From Lewinellaceae bacterium (GTDB lineage: Bacteria > Bacteroidota > Bacteroidia > Chitinophagales > Saprospiraceae): a stretch of DNA of 37,298 bases. A model generated the notes under the pieces. The model was not told the DNA's origin, searched no databases, and worked only from the letters and a program-made list of their open reading frames with translations. The position numbers and the translations under genes were made by a program. Shown here in pieces: positions 1 to 8,110 of this stretch (positions are counted from its first letter, which is position 1; each line of letters opens with the position of its first letter). The DNA is taken from the NCBI GenBank assembly GCA_029976695.1, contig JARQTN010000015.1:1-37298 (forward strand), in the 5' to 3' direction.

Positions 1-143
1 TCATCGAGGAATTCTTCATCGACCTTCGATTTGCCGGCAATCGCCTTGGAGATCTTGCCGAAAATGCTGGTTTTGGTTTTTTCCAGCCCCTTGTCCAGTT
101 CCTGCTCCTTGTCCTTCGTGAAAAATTTATTGAAAAAACTCAT
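1..143 (-). CDS. ftsY: Signal recognition particle receptor FtsY, N-terminal fragment
   Basis: Only the first 47 codons are in the window; the gene runs off the left edge. The peptide begins MSFFNKFFTKDKEQELDKG and continues with the KTK-S-x-F-x-K-x-x-KAIAGKS-x-VD pattern typical of the start of the FtsY NG domain in Bacteroidota, which lack the long acidic A domain of E. coli FtsY. FtsY is the membrane-associated GTPase that receives SRP-bound ribosomes for co-translational membrane insertion. It follows rpmB, rpmG and the DUF4295 gene on the same strand, an order common in this phylum. A terminator-like hairpin at 178-211 lies between it and the DUF4295 gene, so it may be read only by read-through or from its own promoter. 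The GTPase motifs are outside the window, so the call rests on the N-terminus and context. Confidence 0.8.
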   Translation of the reverse strand, partial: MSFFNKFFTKDKEQELDKGLEKTKTSIFGKISKAIAGKSKVDEEFLD

Positions 144-177
144 GCGTATTCATGCTTTTTGATGAGGTGAAAAACAA

Positions 178-211
178 AAAAAGGCATTTGTGTTCAAACA
201 AACGCCTTTTT
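178..211 (-). terminator. Intrinsic terminator-like hairpin between DUF4295 gene and ftsY
   Basis: Arms AAAAAGGC (178-185) and GCCTTTTT (204-211) pair perfectly. The stem continues, after one mismatch, with TTTGT (187-191) against ACAAA (198-202), leaving a 6-nt loop. Read on the minus strand the stem is followed by a T-rich run (TTTTTTTG then TTTTT). It lies 66 nt after the DUF4295 stop and 34 nt before the ftsY start, so it probably ends or attenuates the ribosomal-protein transcript. Confidence 0.65.
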
Positions 212-276
212 CTGTCCTGTTGTGACATCATATCATGGATGTCGGAAGCCCCGAGGGCCTCCTCACACAAGGAGGG

Positions 277-453
277 TTATTTTTGTGCAAAGAAATCCTT
301 CACATCCTCTTTGTGGATCATCACTTCTTTGTAGGAATATTTCCCCGTTTTCGGGTCCTTGATGCTTTTCACAACTTTTACGAAATCCCGGCCTGAACCG
401 GCATTTTGGGCCCGTTGTGCGACTCTCGCGTTTTTGGAAACTTTCTTAGCCAT
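277..453 (-). CDS. DUF4295 family small basic protein
   Basis: A 58-residue ORF beginning MAKKVSKNARVAQRAQNAG and ending KDFFAQK. It is lysine/arginine-rich at the N-terminus and has a conserved-looking middle with D-F-V-K-V-V-K-S-I-K. It matches the DUF4295 family, a Bacteroidota-restricted small protein encoded just after rpmG, which is its position here, 2 nt after the L33 stop. Its function is not known to me; the genomic link suggests a ribosome-associated role (inference). The start follows the MAKK pattern shared with L33 upstream. Confidence 0.85.
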   Translation of the reverse strand: MAKKVSKNARVAQRAQNAGSGRDFVKVVKSIKDPKTGKYSYKEVMIHKEDVKDFFAQK

Positions 454-455
454 GA

Positions 456-644
456 TTATTTGATTTCTTTGTGTACAGTTACTTTCTTCAAGATCGGATT
501 ATATTTTTTCAATTCCAACCTGTCCGGCGTGTTTTTCCTGTTTTTCTGTGTGATGTACCTGCTTGTGCCCGGCATGCCGCTTTGCTTGTGCTCAGTGCAT
601 TCCAGGATGATTTGAATCCGGTTACCTTTCGTTTTCTTTGCCAT
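456..644 (-). CDS. rpmG: Large ribosomal subunit protein bL33
   Basis: A 62-residue protein starting [19 protein letters not shown], with the L33 signature of a basic N-terminus, I-x-L-E-C-T-E, then S-R-Y-I-T[16 protein letters not shown]. L33 is a small protein of the 50S subunit near the E site. Only one cysteine is present, so the two zinc-binding CxxC pairs of the C+ paralogue are missing and this is the zinc-independent C- form. It sits between rpmB (12 nt upstream) and the DUF4295 gene (2 nt downstream) in one transcription unit. Confidence 0.95.
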   Translation of the reverse strand: MAKKTKGNRIQIILECTEHKQSGMPGTSRYITQKNRKNTPDRLELKKYNPILKKVTVHKEIK

Positions 645-656
645 GATCCTCTGATT

Positions 657-911
657 TTATCCTTTCAGTTTTACGCCGGTGTCCACACCTTTCCTTTCAA
701 GTTTCTTCAGGTAGGCGTAGATCCCCAATTTGTTGATTGTCCGGATCGCCTTGCTGGAAACCTTCAGGGTCACCCACTGATCCGTCTCGGGAATGAAAAA
801 CCGTTTTTTCTGCAAATTCGGCAGGAAACGACGCTTTACTTTCGTATTCGAGTGGGAAACATGGTTTCCCGTGATCGGTCTTTTACCCGTTAATTGACAT
901 ACTCTGGACAT
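657..911 (-). CDS. rpmB: Large ribosomal subunit protein bL28
   Basis: An 84-residue protein beginning MSRVCQLTGKRPITGNHVSH, with the diagnostic C-x-x-T-G-K-x-P-x-x-G-N-x-V-S-H-S motif and the R-R-F-L-P-N-L-Q segment of L28. It is a structural protein of the 50S subunit. The length is normal for the family. Of the four cysteines in zinc-binding L28, only the first equivalent is present. It is the first protein gene after tRNA-Arg, 46 nt upstream on the same strand, and the whole group is likely read from the promoter at 1073-1103. Confidence 0.95.
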   Translation of the reverse strand: MSRVCQLTGKRPITGNHVSHSNTKVKRRFLPNLQKKRFFIPETDQWVTLKVSSKAIRTINKLGIYAYLKKLERKGVDTGVKLKG

Positions 912-957
912 TGTTCAGTTTTTTTCTTCTTTATGATCCGTATCCGCTGATAGAGAG

Positions 958-1031
958 TGACTTCGGCAGGATTCGAACCTGCAACCTCCTGATCCGTAGT
1001 CAGGTGCTCTATCCAGTTAAGCTACGAAGCC
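958..1031 (-). tRNA. tRNA-Arg (anticodon ACG)
   Basis: Folded by eye as a 74-nt cloverleaf: a 7-bp acceptor stem (GGCTTCG/CGAAGTC with one G-T wobble), D-arm, anticodon stem CCTGA/TCAGG with loop CTACGGA (anticodon ACG), variable loop AGGTT, T-arm GCAGG-TTCGAAT-CCTGC and discriminator A. The ACG anticodon is normally edited to ICG and reads CGU, CGC and CGA. The CCA end is not encoded (CTC follows the discriminator), so it must be added by a nucleotidyltransferase. Confidence 0.97.
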
Positions 1032-1072
1032 TCAAAACGCCAGGAACCCTGTCGGTTACCTTTAAGCGGACG

Positions 1073-1103
1073 CAAAGATATATTTATTTGGCGGATTATC
1101 AAA
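1073..1103 (-). promoter_or_regulatory. Bacteroidota-type promoter for tRNA-Arg/rpmB/rpmG operon
   Basis: On the minus strand a TTTG -33 element (1103-1100) is followed by a 19-bp spacer and a perfect TATCTTTG -7 element (1080-1073), the TAnnTTTG consensus of Bacteroidota housekeeping promoters. Transcription would begin roughly 7 nt further on, about 35 nt before the mature tRNA 5' end. The element lies between the protease stop at 1116 and the tRNA. Confidence 0.75.
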
Positions 1104-1115
1104 CGCCAGAATTCC

Positions 1116-2816
1116 TCAGAAAGCGAAAAATTTCGCAGATTTTACATCTTTTCCCTTCCGGATGGTTGCAAAATAGATGCCAATGGGGAATCCCGCTGTC
1201 GAAACCTGAACCTGCTTTACGGAAAACAGGGGATCCTGAATGGTTTGTTCATGGATCACACGCCCCAGTACATCCACAATCATGAAATCGACCGGTTCAT
1301 TGTCCGGTGTTTCAAACTGGACCGTCACACGGCCGTTTGTCGTGGGACTTGGCCAGATGCTGACGATATCCAGTTCTCCGGAGGTTCCGCCGCAGACATC
1401 TGCCAGGCCGAGCAGGGCATTAAACGCATTCAGCCGTCCTCCGGTGCGTGTTTTACCTGACAGGCTCGCATTTTCATCGACCCCGCTCAGAAGCATGGAC
1501 CGGATATCAAGTGCGGCAAGCGCAGGTTCTGTCTTCACCTTGTCGATAAATCCCTCGCAAGCAGCTGCATACATCAATGCAACGACACCACTAACGTGCG
1601 GGGTTGCTGCTGAAGTTCCCGGAAAATTCTTTGTGCCATTCCCCAGATCGGTGGTCAATGTTGAGGTGCCGGGGGCGCCCAGGTCAATATGGATTGGTCC
1701 GAATGCCGCATTTGATGCCTTCACATCATCTTCGTTGAGGTTCGTGACACTGACCAGGAAATCACTGGTACAGGTCGTGGGCATGTCCCCATCCGAGTCT
1801 ACATCAATATTCTTGTTCGCTGTTGCGGCCACATTCAGGATCCCGGCCTGTCCCAGCTGCTCGTAAAGCTGGCACCAGATCGGGTGGTCCTCGGCAAATG
1901 CATTATCGATACCTGCAGACAGGTTTGTCGTGACGACAAAAGCGCCTTGTGCCCCATTCGATTCATTGTACCGTTTCCGCATTTCAAGGATATACCGGTA
2001 TCCTTCGATGATATCGGATTCAAAGCTGATCCCGCTGACAAGCATCATTTTGACATTCCAGTTGACACCGCTGATCGCAAAATCATTATTGCCTTTAGCC
2101 CCGATGATGCCGCACACATTCACACCATGTGCGTCGAGGGGGTGGTCGTCATTGCCTGTATCCAGGTAAATGCCCGCATAGTCGTCAATGTAATTGTTTT
2201 GGTCATTGTCGATCCCGTCCCCGGGCACTTCCTCCCGGTTATACCAGATGTTTCCCTTGAGGTCATCGTGGGTCAGGTCAAAGCCATCATCCAGGACAGC
2301 CACGACAATGGTGTCCCCCTTCTTTGTGATCCCTCCAGTGGTAATGTCCCAGGCCAGGGGCATATCGATCCTGTTCATGTCCCATTGCTGCAGGAAGAAC
2401 GGATCATTCGGGTTCGTGCTCCTGGTCATTACACGCCTGTTCCTGTAAATCACGGTGGTGGCAGGCAGGTTGGACAGGTATGCAATTTCCCCCGGGATTT
2501 CTACCTCAAGGTCCTTGCCGGTATAGCTGACAAGGAAAATGTCTGGAGAATCGAAGATCTGCCTGCATTCGAGCATTTTGGCCTGATCGCAAAAATCTAT
2601 CACCCCAAGGGCATCGGTGGTCTGGAGGATCCATGAAACTTCTTTGTGCCCGGAGGCATGTACAGCCTGGGAATTGACAAAACACATCAAAAAGAAAGGC
2701 AGGAAAAACAAGCGTATCCCGTCCAACTGAACTGAGCGGATTACGGCCTTTCGTACCTTGTGCCAATTGTCAAAAAAAATGAATCGGATCCTGTTTATTG
2801 TACCCATTTTATTCAT
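1116..2816 (-). CDS. Secreted S8 (subtilisin-like) serine protease with T9SS C-terminal sorting domain
   Basis: A 566-residue predicted exported peptidase. A hydrophobic signal segment lies at about 34-49, before AVHA. The S8 fold carries the catalytic triad: Asp176 in VAVLDDGFD, His230 in DAHGVNVCGIIG and Ser402 in GTSAATPHVSG. Around 201-212 there is an Asp/Asn-rich GIDNDQNNYIDD segment resembling a calcium-binding loop. Residues about 484-566 form a T9SS type A sorting domain (WPSPTTNGRVTV, then VDVLGR, and a final G-I-Y-F-A-x-I), which directs export across the outer membrane and surface attachment or release. The ATG at 2816 overlaps the stop of the preceding gene by 8 nt; ATG 2807 or a TTG at 2726, nearer the signal segment, are alternatives because the N-region is otherwise long. 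Last gene of the lepB group. Confidence 0.88.
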   Translation of the reverse strand: MNKMGTINRIRFIFFDNWHKVRKAVIRSVQLDGIRLFFLPFFLMCFVNSQAVHASGHKEVSWILQTTDALGVIDFCDQAKMLECRQIFDSPDIFLVSYTGKDLEVEIPGEIAYLSNLPATTVIYRNRRVMTRSTNPNDPFFLQQWDMNRIDMPLAWDITTGGITKKGDTIVVAVLDDGFDLTHDDLKGNIWYNREEVPGDGIDNDQNNYIDDYAGIYLDTGNDDHPLDAHGVNVCGIIGAKGNNDFAISGVNWNVKMMLVSGISFESDIIEGYRYILEMRKRYNESNGAQGAFVVTTNLSAGIDNAFAEDHPIWCQLYEQLGQAGILNVAATANKNIDVDSDGDMPTTCTSDFLVSVTNLNEDDVKASNAAFGPIHIDLGAPGTSTLTTDLGNGTKNFPGTSAATPHVSGVVALMYAAACEGFIDKVKTEPALAALDIRSMLLSGVDENASLSGKTRTGGRLNAFNALLGLADVCGGTSGELDIVSIWPSPTTNGRVTVQFETPDNEPVDFMIVDVLGRVIHEQTIQDPLFSVKQVQVSTAGFPIGIYFATIRKGKDVKSAKFFAF

Positions 2817-3708
2817 GTGTGCTGATCAAGGCCAATTGGTTGTTTCCATTGAGTGCCAAACGTGTAATATTGCCAACTCCGTATACGGAAAGGTCACTGA
2901 TCTCATTCCAGTCACCGTCTTCTGTTCCGGGGTGCATATAGAGTTTTGATCCTTTTCCCATAAAGACCCGCCCTCGCTTGTCCAGGCAAAAATCCTCCTC
3001 CCCGGGCAGGGTTTCTGTAATGATCCCCGACCTTTTCTGAATCGGATCATAAGATTTGAGGTACCAGTATGCATCCGTGTATTTATGCACGTAGACCAGG
3101 TTGCCATCGGGGTCAAGGCGCAGGCACCTGCCGATATTTGACAACCTGGGCTCCGTGTTCCCGGTAGTCGGGTCAGAGAAAGCTAGCCTGCTTTGATCTT
3201 CCACGAGAAAGAGGGCGATGATCCCTGCATCCATCGGGCAGAAGTAGCCAATGTTTTCTACATCGGGCAGCAAGATGCGCCCGTTTTCCGACTGATCAAC
3301 GGGAAAAACCACAAGATTTTGCCTGTTTGGCCCTTTTGTCGTCTGGCGTACGCAGCCGATCCGGGCACGATCCGGAAACAGGGTGGGGGAGAATTCGCTG
3401 TCCGGGGTATCCGTAACCCTCCGGATGGTGCGGTTGTCTATCTGGATTGCGTACAGATCATTTTGATTGTCCTCCTTCTTGCGTACGGAGATATAAAGCT
3501 CCCTGTCGGTGACAAAGCAGGGCTGGTTGGTATAGCCCCCCTTGTTGAAACCACTCAGGTATTCCGGCGAATGCACATGAATCGATCCTGCTGGCTGTTC
3601 CGTGAGTTGAAAGAGATAGAGGTCCGTTTCGGGTACCTGCGCTAAGGCTAAAGCACCGACACAGCATAGAAGGAACAGCGTTTGGATTTTCAAGATCGAG
3701 ATGTGCAT
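2809..3708 (-). CDS. Exported TolB/PD40-like beta-propeller protein
   Basis: A 299-residue protein with a clear signal peptide (MHISILKIQTLFLLCCVGA, then LALAQ). The body has repeats resembling PD40/TolB-propeller blades: D-L-Y-A-I-Q-I-D-N-R-x-I-R-R-V-T followed by F-S-P-T-L-F-P-D-x-x-x-I-G-C-V (about 84-121), and later blades such as DPDGNLVYVHKYTD and D-K-R-G-R-V-F-M-G. Such proteins are periplasmic or surface propellers; the ligand is unknown here. It starts 15 nt after lepB and its TAA overlaps the start of the S8 protease gene, so the three are probably co-transcribed. The PD40 call is by pattern only, and 299 residues leaves room for no more than about five or six blades. Confidence 0.6.
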   Translation of the reverse strand: MHISILKIQTLFLLCCVGALALAQVPETDLYLFQLTEQPAGSIHVHSPEYLSGFNKGGYTNQPCFVTDRELYISVRKKEDNQNDLYAIQIDNRTIRRVTDTPDSEFSPTLFPDRARIGCVRQTTKGPNRQNLVVFPVDQSENGRILLPDVENIGYFCPMDAGIIALFLVEDQSRLAFSDPTTGNTEPRLSNIGRCLRLDPDGNLVYVHKYTDAYWYLKSYDPIQKRSGIITETLPGEEDFCLDKRGRVFMGKGSKLYMHPGTEDGDWNEISDLSVYGVGNITRLALNGNNQLALISTHE

Positions 3709-3723
3709 GCCTGCGCCTGAAGT

Positions 3724-5322
3724 TTACATTTTGTTTGCTGAAGTAAATATCCGTTTCCAGTTGATGCCGTTGCGCATATCTCCTTTTTTTGTGGAGAACC
3801 AGATGAAGAGCGGCTTGCCGACAATGTGGTCCTCCGGTACAAAGCCCCACATCCGGCTGTCCTCTGAGTTGTGCCTGTTATCCCCCATCGCCCAGTAATA
3901 ATCCTGTTTGAAGGTGTATTCCGTGACGGGTTTCCCATTTACGATGAACTGATCACCTTTCCGCTCGTAGGAGTCATTATGGTCGTAGACATTGATGACC
4001 CGCTCATAGAGTGCGATATTTTCTGGCGTCAGGGTGACCGTCACGCCTTTCTTCGGAATGACGATCGGTCCGTAGTTGTCCACTGTCCATCCCGGAAAGT
4101 GTTTCGGATCGTGGGGGAAGTACTTGAGTTCCTCGAGCCTTGCTGTCGGATTGCCGGGGTCGATCGAAAAGTCATGGTGCTCAATGCTGATGTCGGGAGC
4201 GATCGTTTCCATCCATGCTTTTTGCTCGTCGGTCAGGAAGAAAATATTGCGGTTTCCGCCCCGGTAGTAATCCATGTTGATTCCTTCCTCTTCGAGTTTC
4301 GCCTTGTTCAGGGGTGTCCTGGTTGTCACTTCATACAGGTACTGGACCCCTGAAGGTTTTTCCTGTTTTTCCCCGTTAATGTATATGTCCCTGTTGATGA
4401 TCTGCAGGGTATCGCCGGGCAGCGCAATGCACCGCTTGATGTAGTGGTCCCTCTTGTCGATGGGCCGCGTAATCACGTCCAGTGATGAAGCGTTGCGCAA
4501 GCCGGTTTCACCGCGCTTTACCTGTCCGATCGCCCAGGACCGTTCAGGTGCGAGCACGACACTGTCACCAACAGGCCAGTTGAACACAAATGGCTCATTC
4601 CGGTCTACGGACTCCAGTTTCGGAAGCCTGTAATACGGGAGGTTCGGTTTCTCCAGGTATGACTCTGTGTTCAGGATCGGGATCCGGTTGTGCAGCAAGG
4701 GCACCATGACAGGGGTCATCGGCGTACGGATCCCGTAATGTGCCTTGCTCACAAAGAGGAAATCACCGACCAGCAGGGAGCCCTCCATGGAAGGCGTCGG
4801 TATCTTGTAGGCTTCGATCAGGAACAGCCGGATGAAGGCAGCAGCAAAGACGGCAAAGACGATCGCCTCGGTCCATTCACGCGTGGCAGATTTTCGATAC
4901 GGGTTGTTGTTGACCAGTTTTTTGTACAACCGGGTTTGATTGTTTGCCCTGGCCTGTTCAATCTGTTCCTTGTATTCCTGTTCCCTGACCAGTGTCGGTC
5001 CCCCGTATGCGAGGTCTTTGGACTTGATATACGCAAAAATGGCTGGCGCATAGATCACGGCTGCTGCACTGTGGATGAATTTATACAGTCCGAATGACCT
5101 GACCATATCCACGGCCATGCCGCAGAAAATGAAAATATTCACGATCGGAAAGAGGAGCCAGAGCGCGTACGCGGGCTTCCTTCCGATGATCCTGGCCCAC
5201 TCGACAAAATTCAGTCCGGGCACCAACCCCTTCCAGGCTGCAACGTTCGCTTTTGGAAAGATCAGGTAAAGGGTGATGGATAACAGGAGGTAGCTGATTA
5301 TCAGGAAGATGAATATGGCCAC
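3724..5322 (-). CDS. lepB: Signal peptidase I
   Basis: A 532-residue type I signal peptidase, the membrane Ser/Lys protease that removes signal peptides from Sec and Tat substrates on the periplasmic face. Catalytic Ser178 lies in IPTPSMEGSLLVGD (box B), general-base Lys296 in HYIKRCIALPGD (box D), and box E reads MGDNRHNSEDSRMWG near the C-terminus. It is much longer than the 324-residue E. coli enzyme. The N-terminal 100 residues hold about three extra hydrophobic segments (1-21, 51-70, 84-98) before the usual anchor at 152-169, and an insertion of over 100 residues lies between boxes D and E. Long LepB forms are common in Bacteroidota. A TAnnTTTG-like -7 element lies at 5394-5401 upstream. 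Confidence 0.95.
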   Translation of the reverse strand: MAIFIFLIISYLLLSITLYLIFPKANVAAWKGLVPGLNFVEWARIIGRKPAYALWLLFPIVNIFIFCGMAVDMVRSFGLYKFIHSAAAVIYAPAIFAYIKSKDLAYGGPTLVREQEYKEQIEQARANNQTRLYKKLVNNNPYRKSATREWTEAIVFAVFAAAFIRLFLIEAYKIPTPSMEGSLLVGDFLFVSKAHYGIRTPMTPVMVPLLHNRIPILNTESYLEKPNLPYYRLPKLESVDRNEPFVFNWPVGDSVVLAPERSWAIGQVKRGETGLRNASSLDVITRPIDKRDHYIKRCIALPGDTLQIINRDIYINGEKQEKPSGVQYLYEVTTRTPLNKAKLEEEGINMDYYRGGNRNIFFLTDEQKAWMETIAPDISIEHHDFSIDPGNPTARLEELKYFPHDPKHFPGWTVDNYGPIVIPKKGVTVTLTPENIALYERVINVYDHNDSYERKGDQFIVNGKPVTEYTFKQDYYWAMGDNRHNSEDSRMWGFVPEDHIVGKPLFIWFSTKKGDMRNGINWKRIFTSANKM

Positions 5323-5393
5323 GTGTGCTGGATTTCAGTGAACGAAAGCCGGAGAACCGATCCCGCAGACCGGCCCGGCTGATAAAAACTGCC

Positions 5394-5401
5394 CAAAGAT
5401 A
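5394..5401 (-). promoter_or_regulatory. Candidate -7 promoter element upstream of lepB
   Basis: The minus strand reads TATCTTTG, a perfect TAnnTTTG -7 box, 71 nt before the lepB ATG. No TTTG -33 box is visible 17-21 nt further upstream, so this is a partial match and moderately supported. Confidence 0.45.
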
Positions 5402-5451
5402 AACGAAATTGGAAGTATCCCGTGTGTTATGAATTCGTTAAAGGGACATAC

Positions 5452-6945
5452 TTAATTCCATTGCTCATCATCCTCATCCTCGTCTTCGTCGATGTCACCG
5501 AGCATGTCTGCAAGCGGATCATTGAACGCGATGCGGCCCTGGAGTACTTCCTTTGAGATCACATCAAATTCCGACATGGCATGCATGATGAATTCCTTGT
5601 ATGTCAGCCGGTCTGCATCTTCGATCTTGAAACTATTCAGCAAGTCATCCAGGCCGGGTATGGCATTAAGGATTTTTGCATATTTTTCATCGGGATCATC
5701 ATTTTGCAGTTCTACTTTTTTCCCGCTTGAGAAAAATGCCCGGATGACGCCGTAAGGATCTCTTTCCCTGCCCCTTTTGATCTTTTCCGGGTGGGGAAAG
5801 ATCTCAAGGAACAACGCCTTGATCGCATTGCCAAGGAGCTTGAGCGCGACACCATAATGGCCCATTTGTTCTCCTTCATAGACCAGCTCGATCTTTCCGG
5901 TGATCGCGGGGATGACACCCCAGAAATCAATGACCCGGGCAGTGGTCCTGTCTTCATGGTTCAGGATCATCCGCCGTTCTGCAGTGCTGTACAGGTTTTC
6001 GTACCCGGATATACTCATCCGCGCAGAGACACCGGACTTTTCGTCTACGAACTCGCTCTCGCGGGCCTGGAAACTGATTTCTTCCAGCAGGTTGCGGAGC
6101 AGGTCCGGCATGCGCACTTTTTCCTTCTGTTCTTTGGTCAGGATGGCCTCGGCATGCGTGATCTGTTTGGCATCCTCGATCGTGTTCGGATAGTGTGTCA
6201 GGATCTGGCTTTCGATCCGGTCCTTGAGCGGTGTGATGATCGACCCCCTGTTCGTATAATCTTCCGGATTGGCGGTGAAGACAAACTGGATATCCAGGGG
6301 CAGCCGCATTTTGAATCCCCTGATCTGGATGTCCCCTTCCTGCAGGATGTTGAACAGGGATACCTGGATCCTGGGCTGCAGGTCGGGGATCTCATTGATC
6401 ACAAAAATGCTCCTGTGTGCCCTCGGGATCAGGCCGAAGTGGATCACGCGCTCATCCGAATAGGGCAATTTCAGGCTTGCCGCTTTGATCGGGTCCACAT
6501 CCCCGATCAGGTCCGCAACGCTGACATCAGGTGTCGCCAGCTTCTCGACATATCGCTCGGACCTGTGTACCCATTCGATCGGTGTCTGTTCACCTTTTTC
6601 AGCAATGATATCCTTTGCTGTCCTCGAGATCGGGTCGAGCGGGTCATCATTGAGCTCGGAACCTGCCACGACAGGGATGTATTCATCGAGCAGCTGCACC
6701 ATGGTGCGGGCAATGCGCGTCTTCGCCTGTCCGCGAAGCCCTAAAAGCAGGATATTGTGCCTCGACAGGATGGCCCGCTCGATGTCGGGGATCACCGTAT
6801 CCTGGAATCCCACAAGTGAGTTGAAAGTGGCGTGTTCTGAACCCATGATCCGGACAAGGTTCTCCCTGATTTCGTCTTTGACTGACCGGGGTTCATAGCC
6901 GGATTTCCTGAGTTCACCCAGTGTTTTGATATGCGTAATTGACAT
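5452..6945 (-). CDS. MoxR/ChlI-like AAA+ ATPase
   Basis: A 497-residue AAA+ protein of the magnesium-chelatase-I/MoxR group. Walker A is GLRGQAKTR (69-77), Walker B is IFVINEIPDL (180-189) and sensor 1 is FVFTANPEDYTNRG around Asn226, followed by an Arg-containing D-R-I-E stretch. The C-terminus is a short Asp/Glu-rich tail. Proteins of this type act as chaperone-like motors together with a von Willebrand A partner, as ChlI acts with ChlD. The next gene upstream encodes such a VWA protein and the junction is TAATG (one shared base), implying translational coupling and a shared complex. No chelatase H subunit or other cofactor gene is nearby, so a chelatase role should not be assumed; the substrate is unknown. 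Confidence 0.85.
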   Translation of the reverse strand: MSITHIKTLGELRKSGYEPRSVKDEIRENLVRIMGSEHATFNSLVGFQDTVIPDIERAILSRHNILLLGLRGQAKTRIARTMVQLLDEYIPVVAGSELNDDPLDPISRTAKDIIAEKGEQTPIEWVHRSERYVEKLATPDVSVADLIGDVDPIKAASLKLPYSDERVIHFGLIPRAHRSIFVINEIPDLQPRIQVSLFNILQEGDIQIRGFKMRLPLDIQFVFTANPEDYTNRGSIITPLKDRIESQILTHYPNTIEDAKQITHAEAILTKEQKEKVRMPDLLRNLLEEISFQARESEFVDEKSGVSARMSISGYENLYSTAERRMILNHEDRTTARVIDFWGVIPAITGKIELVYEGEQMGHYGVALKLLGNAIKALFLEIFPHPEKIKRGRERDPYGVIRAFFSSGKKVELQNDDPDEKYAKILNAIPGLDDLLNSFKIEDADRLTYKEFIMHAMSEFDVISKEVLQGRIAFNDPLADMLGDIDEDEDEDDEQWN

Positions 6946-8042
6946 TATCTCCTTTTTCTTTTGTTGTTCTTGTAATCTAAAAATATGAACTGGCCGAGTC
7001 CCTCCAGCGAACTGTAGAAAGCCTTGCCATTGTTGGCGCGTGTGAACTGGTCGACAAATTGCACCAGCCAGGGGTCACGGGCGATCATGAAAGTCGTGAT
7101 GGGAATATTCATCTTCCGGCATTTCACGGCAAGGCCGAACGTGCGGTTCATGATCTTGCGATCGAGGCCGAAAGCATTTTTGTAGTACTTCTTTCCGATC
7201 TTGATGCAGGTGGGCTTGCCGTCCGTGATCATCATGATCTGCTTGTTCGGGTTTTTTCGCTTGCGCAGGATCTCCATGGCAAGCTCAAGGCCTGCGACCG
7301 TGTTGGTGTGGTAGGGACCCACCTTGAGGTAGGGAAGGTCCTTGATCTCGATCTGCCAGGCGTCGTTTCCAAATACAATGATGTCCAGGGTATCTTTTGG
7401 AAACCGGGTGGTGATCAGCTCGGAAAGCGCCATGGCCACTTTTTTCGCCGGCGTGATCCGGTCCTCCCCGTACAGGATCATACTGTGGGAGATGTCGATC
7501 ATCAGCACCGTGCTCATCTGGCTTTTGTAAAATGTCTCGTGGACGGCCAGGTCCTGCTGAGTCAGCTTGAAGTCATCGATGCCGTGATTGATCTGGGCGT
7601 TCCTGAGTGTTTCGGAAACCGCCAGTTTGTCCAGCTTGTCTCCGAATTCAAATGGACGGATCTCACTGGTAAATTCATCCCCCCATCCCGATACCTTCGA
7701 AGTGTGATTGCCCTGCTTTGATTTTTTTAGCTGGTCGAAGATATCCTCTAATGCCTGCCTGCGCATTTCGAGTTCCATTTTAGCTGCAGGTTTGAAAGTG
7801 CCGCTGCCGGGCTGATCCTGTTCAATGTATCCCTTGTCCTTCAGGTCCTGGATAAAGTCTGCGATGCCGTAATCACCATCCGTGAGGTTGTATTGCTTGT
7901 CCAGTTCAGTCAGCCAGCTGAGTGCTTCAGCGACATCTCCTGAGGTGTACACAAGGAGCTCCTTGAAAATCTTCAGCAGTTCTTCAAAGCCATTTTTGCT
8001 GAATTCTTCGGGATCAAATTTCTTGAATCTCCAGGTGATCAT
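6945..8042 (-). CDS. VWA domain protein, partner of the adjacent AAA+ ATPase
   Basis: A 365-residue protein. The first 175 residues are charged and helical. The VWA domain follows from about 177 with a complete MIDAS metal site: D-I-S-H-S at 183-187, Thr in the YHTNT region (246-248) and Asp274 in MITDGKPT. It resembles the VWA part of ChlD or CoxE-like proteins but lacks an AAA+ half; the ATPase is supplied by the downstream gene, whose ATG overlaps this TAA by one base. The C-terminus is very basic (KNNKRKRR). The pair likely forms a MoxR-VWA remodelling complex; target and location are unknown. No signal peptide or membrane segment is seen. Confidence 0.85.
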   Translation of the reverse strand: MITWRFKKFDPEEFSKNGFEELLKIFKELLVYTSGDVAEALSWLTELDKQYNLTDGDYGIADFIQDLKDKGYIEQDQPGSGTFKPAAKMELEMRRQALEDIFDQLKKSKQGNHTSKVSGWGDEFTSEIRPFEFGDKLDKLAVSETLRNAQINHGIDDFKLTQQDLAVHETFYKSQMSTVLMIDISHSMILYGEDRITPAKKVAMALSELITTRFPKDTLDIIVFGNDAWQIEIKDLPYLKVGPYHTNTVAGLELAMEILRKRKNPNKQIMMITDGKPTCIKIGKKYYKNAFGLDRKIMNRTFGLAVKCRKMNIPITTFMIARDPWLVQFVDQFTRANNGKAFYSSLEGLGQFIFLDYKNNKRKRR

Positions 8043-8110
8043 AGAAACAGGTTTATGCGATAGTATACAATAATTGGCCTCATTGGTTCAGGGTTTTGGA
8101 TGATCTTCGA

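Noticed and set aside
1884-2636. Plus-strand 250-codon ORF
   Set aside because: Opposite the subtilase gene, across its Asp and His catalytic region.
5791-6744. Plus-strand 317-codon ORF
   Set aside because: Antisense to the AAA+ ATPase gene, whose Walker motifs are intact; composition follows the codon structure of the opposite strand.
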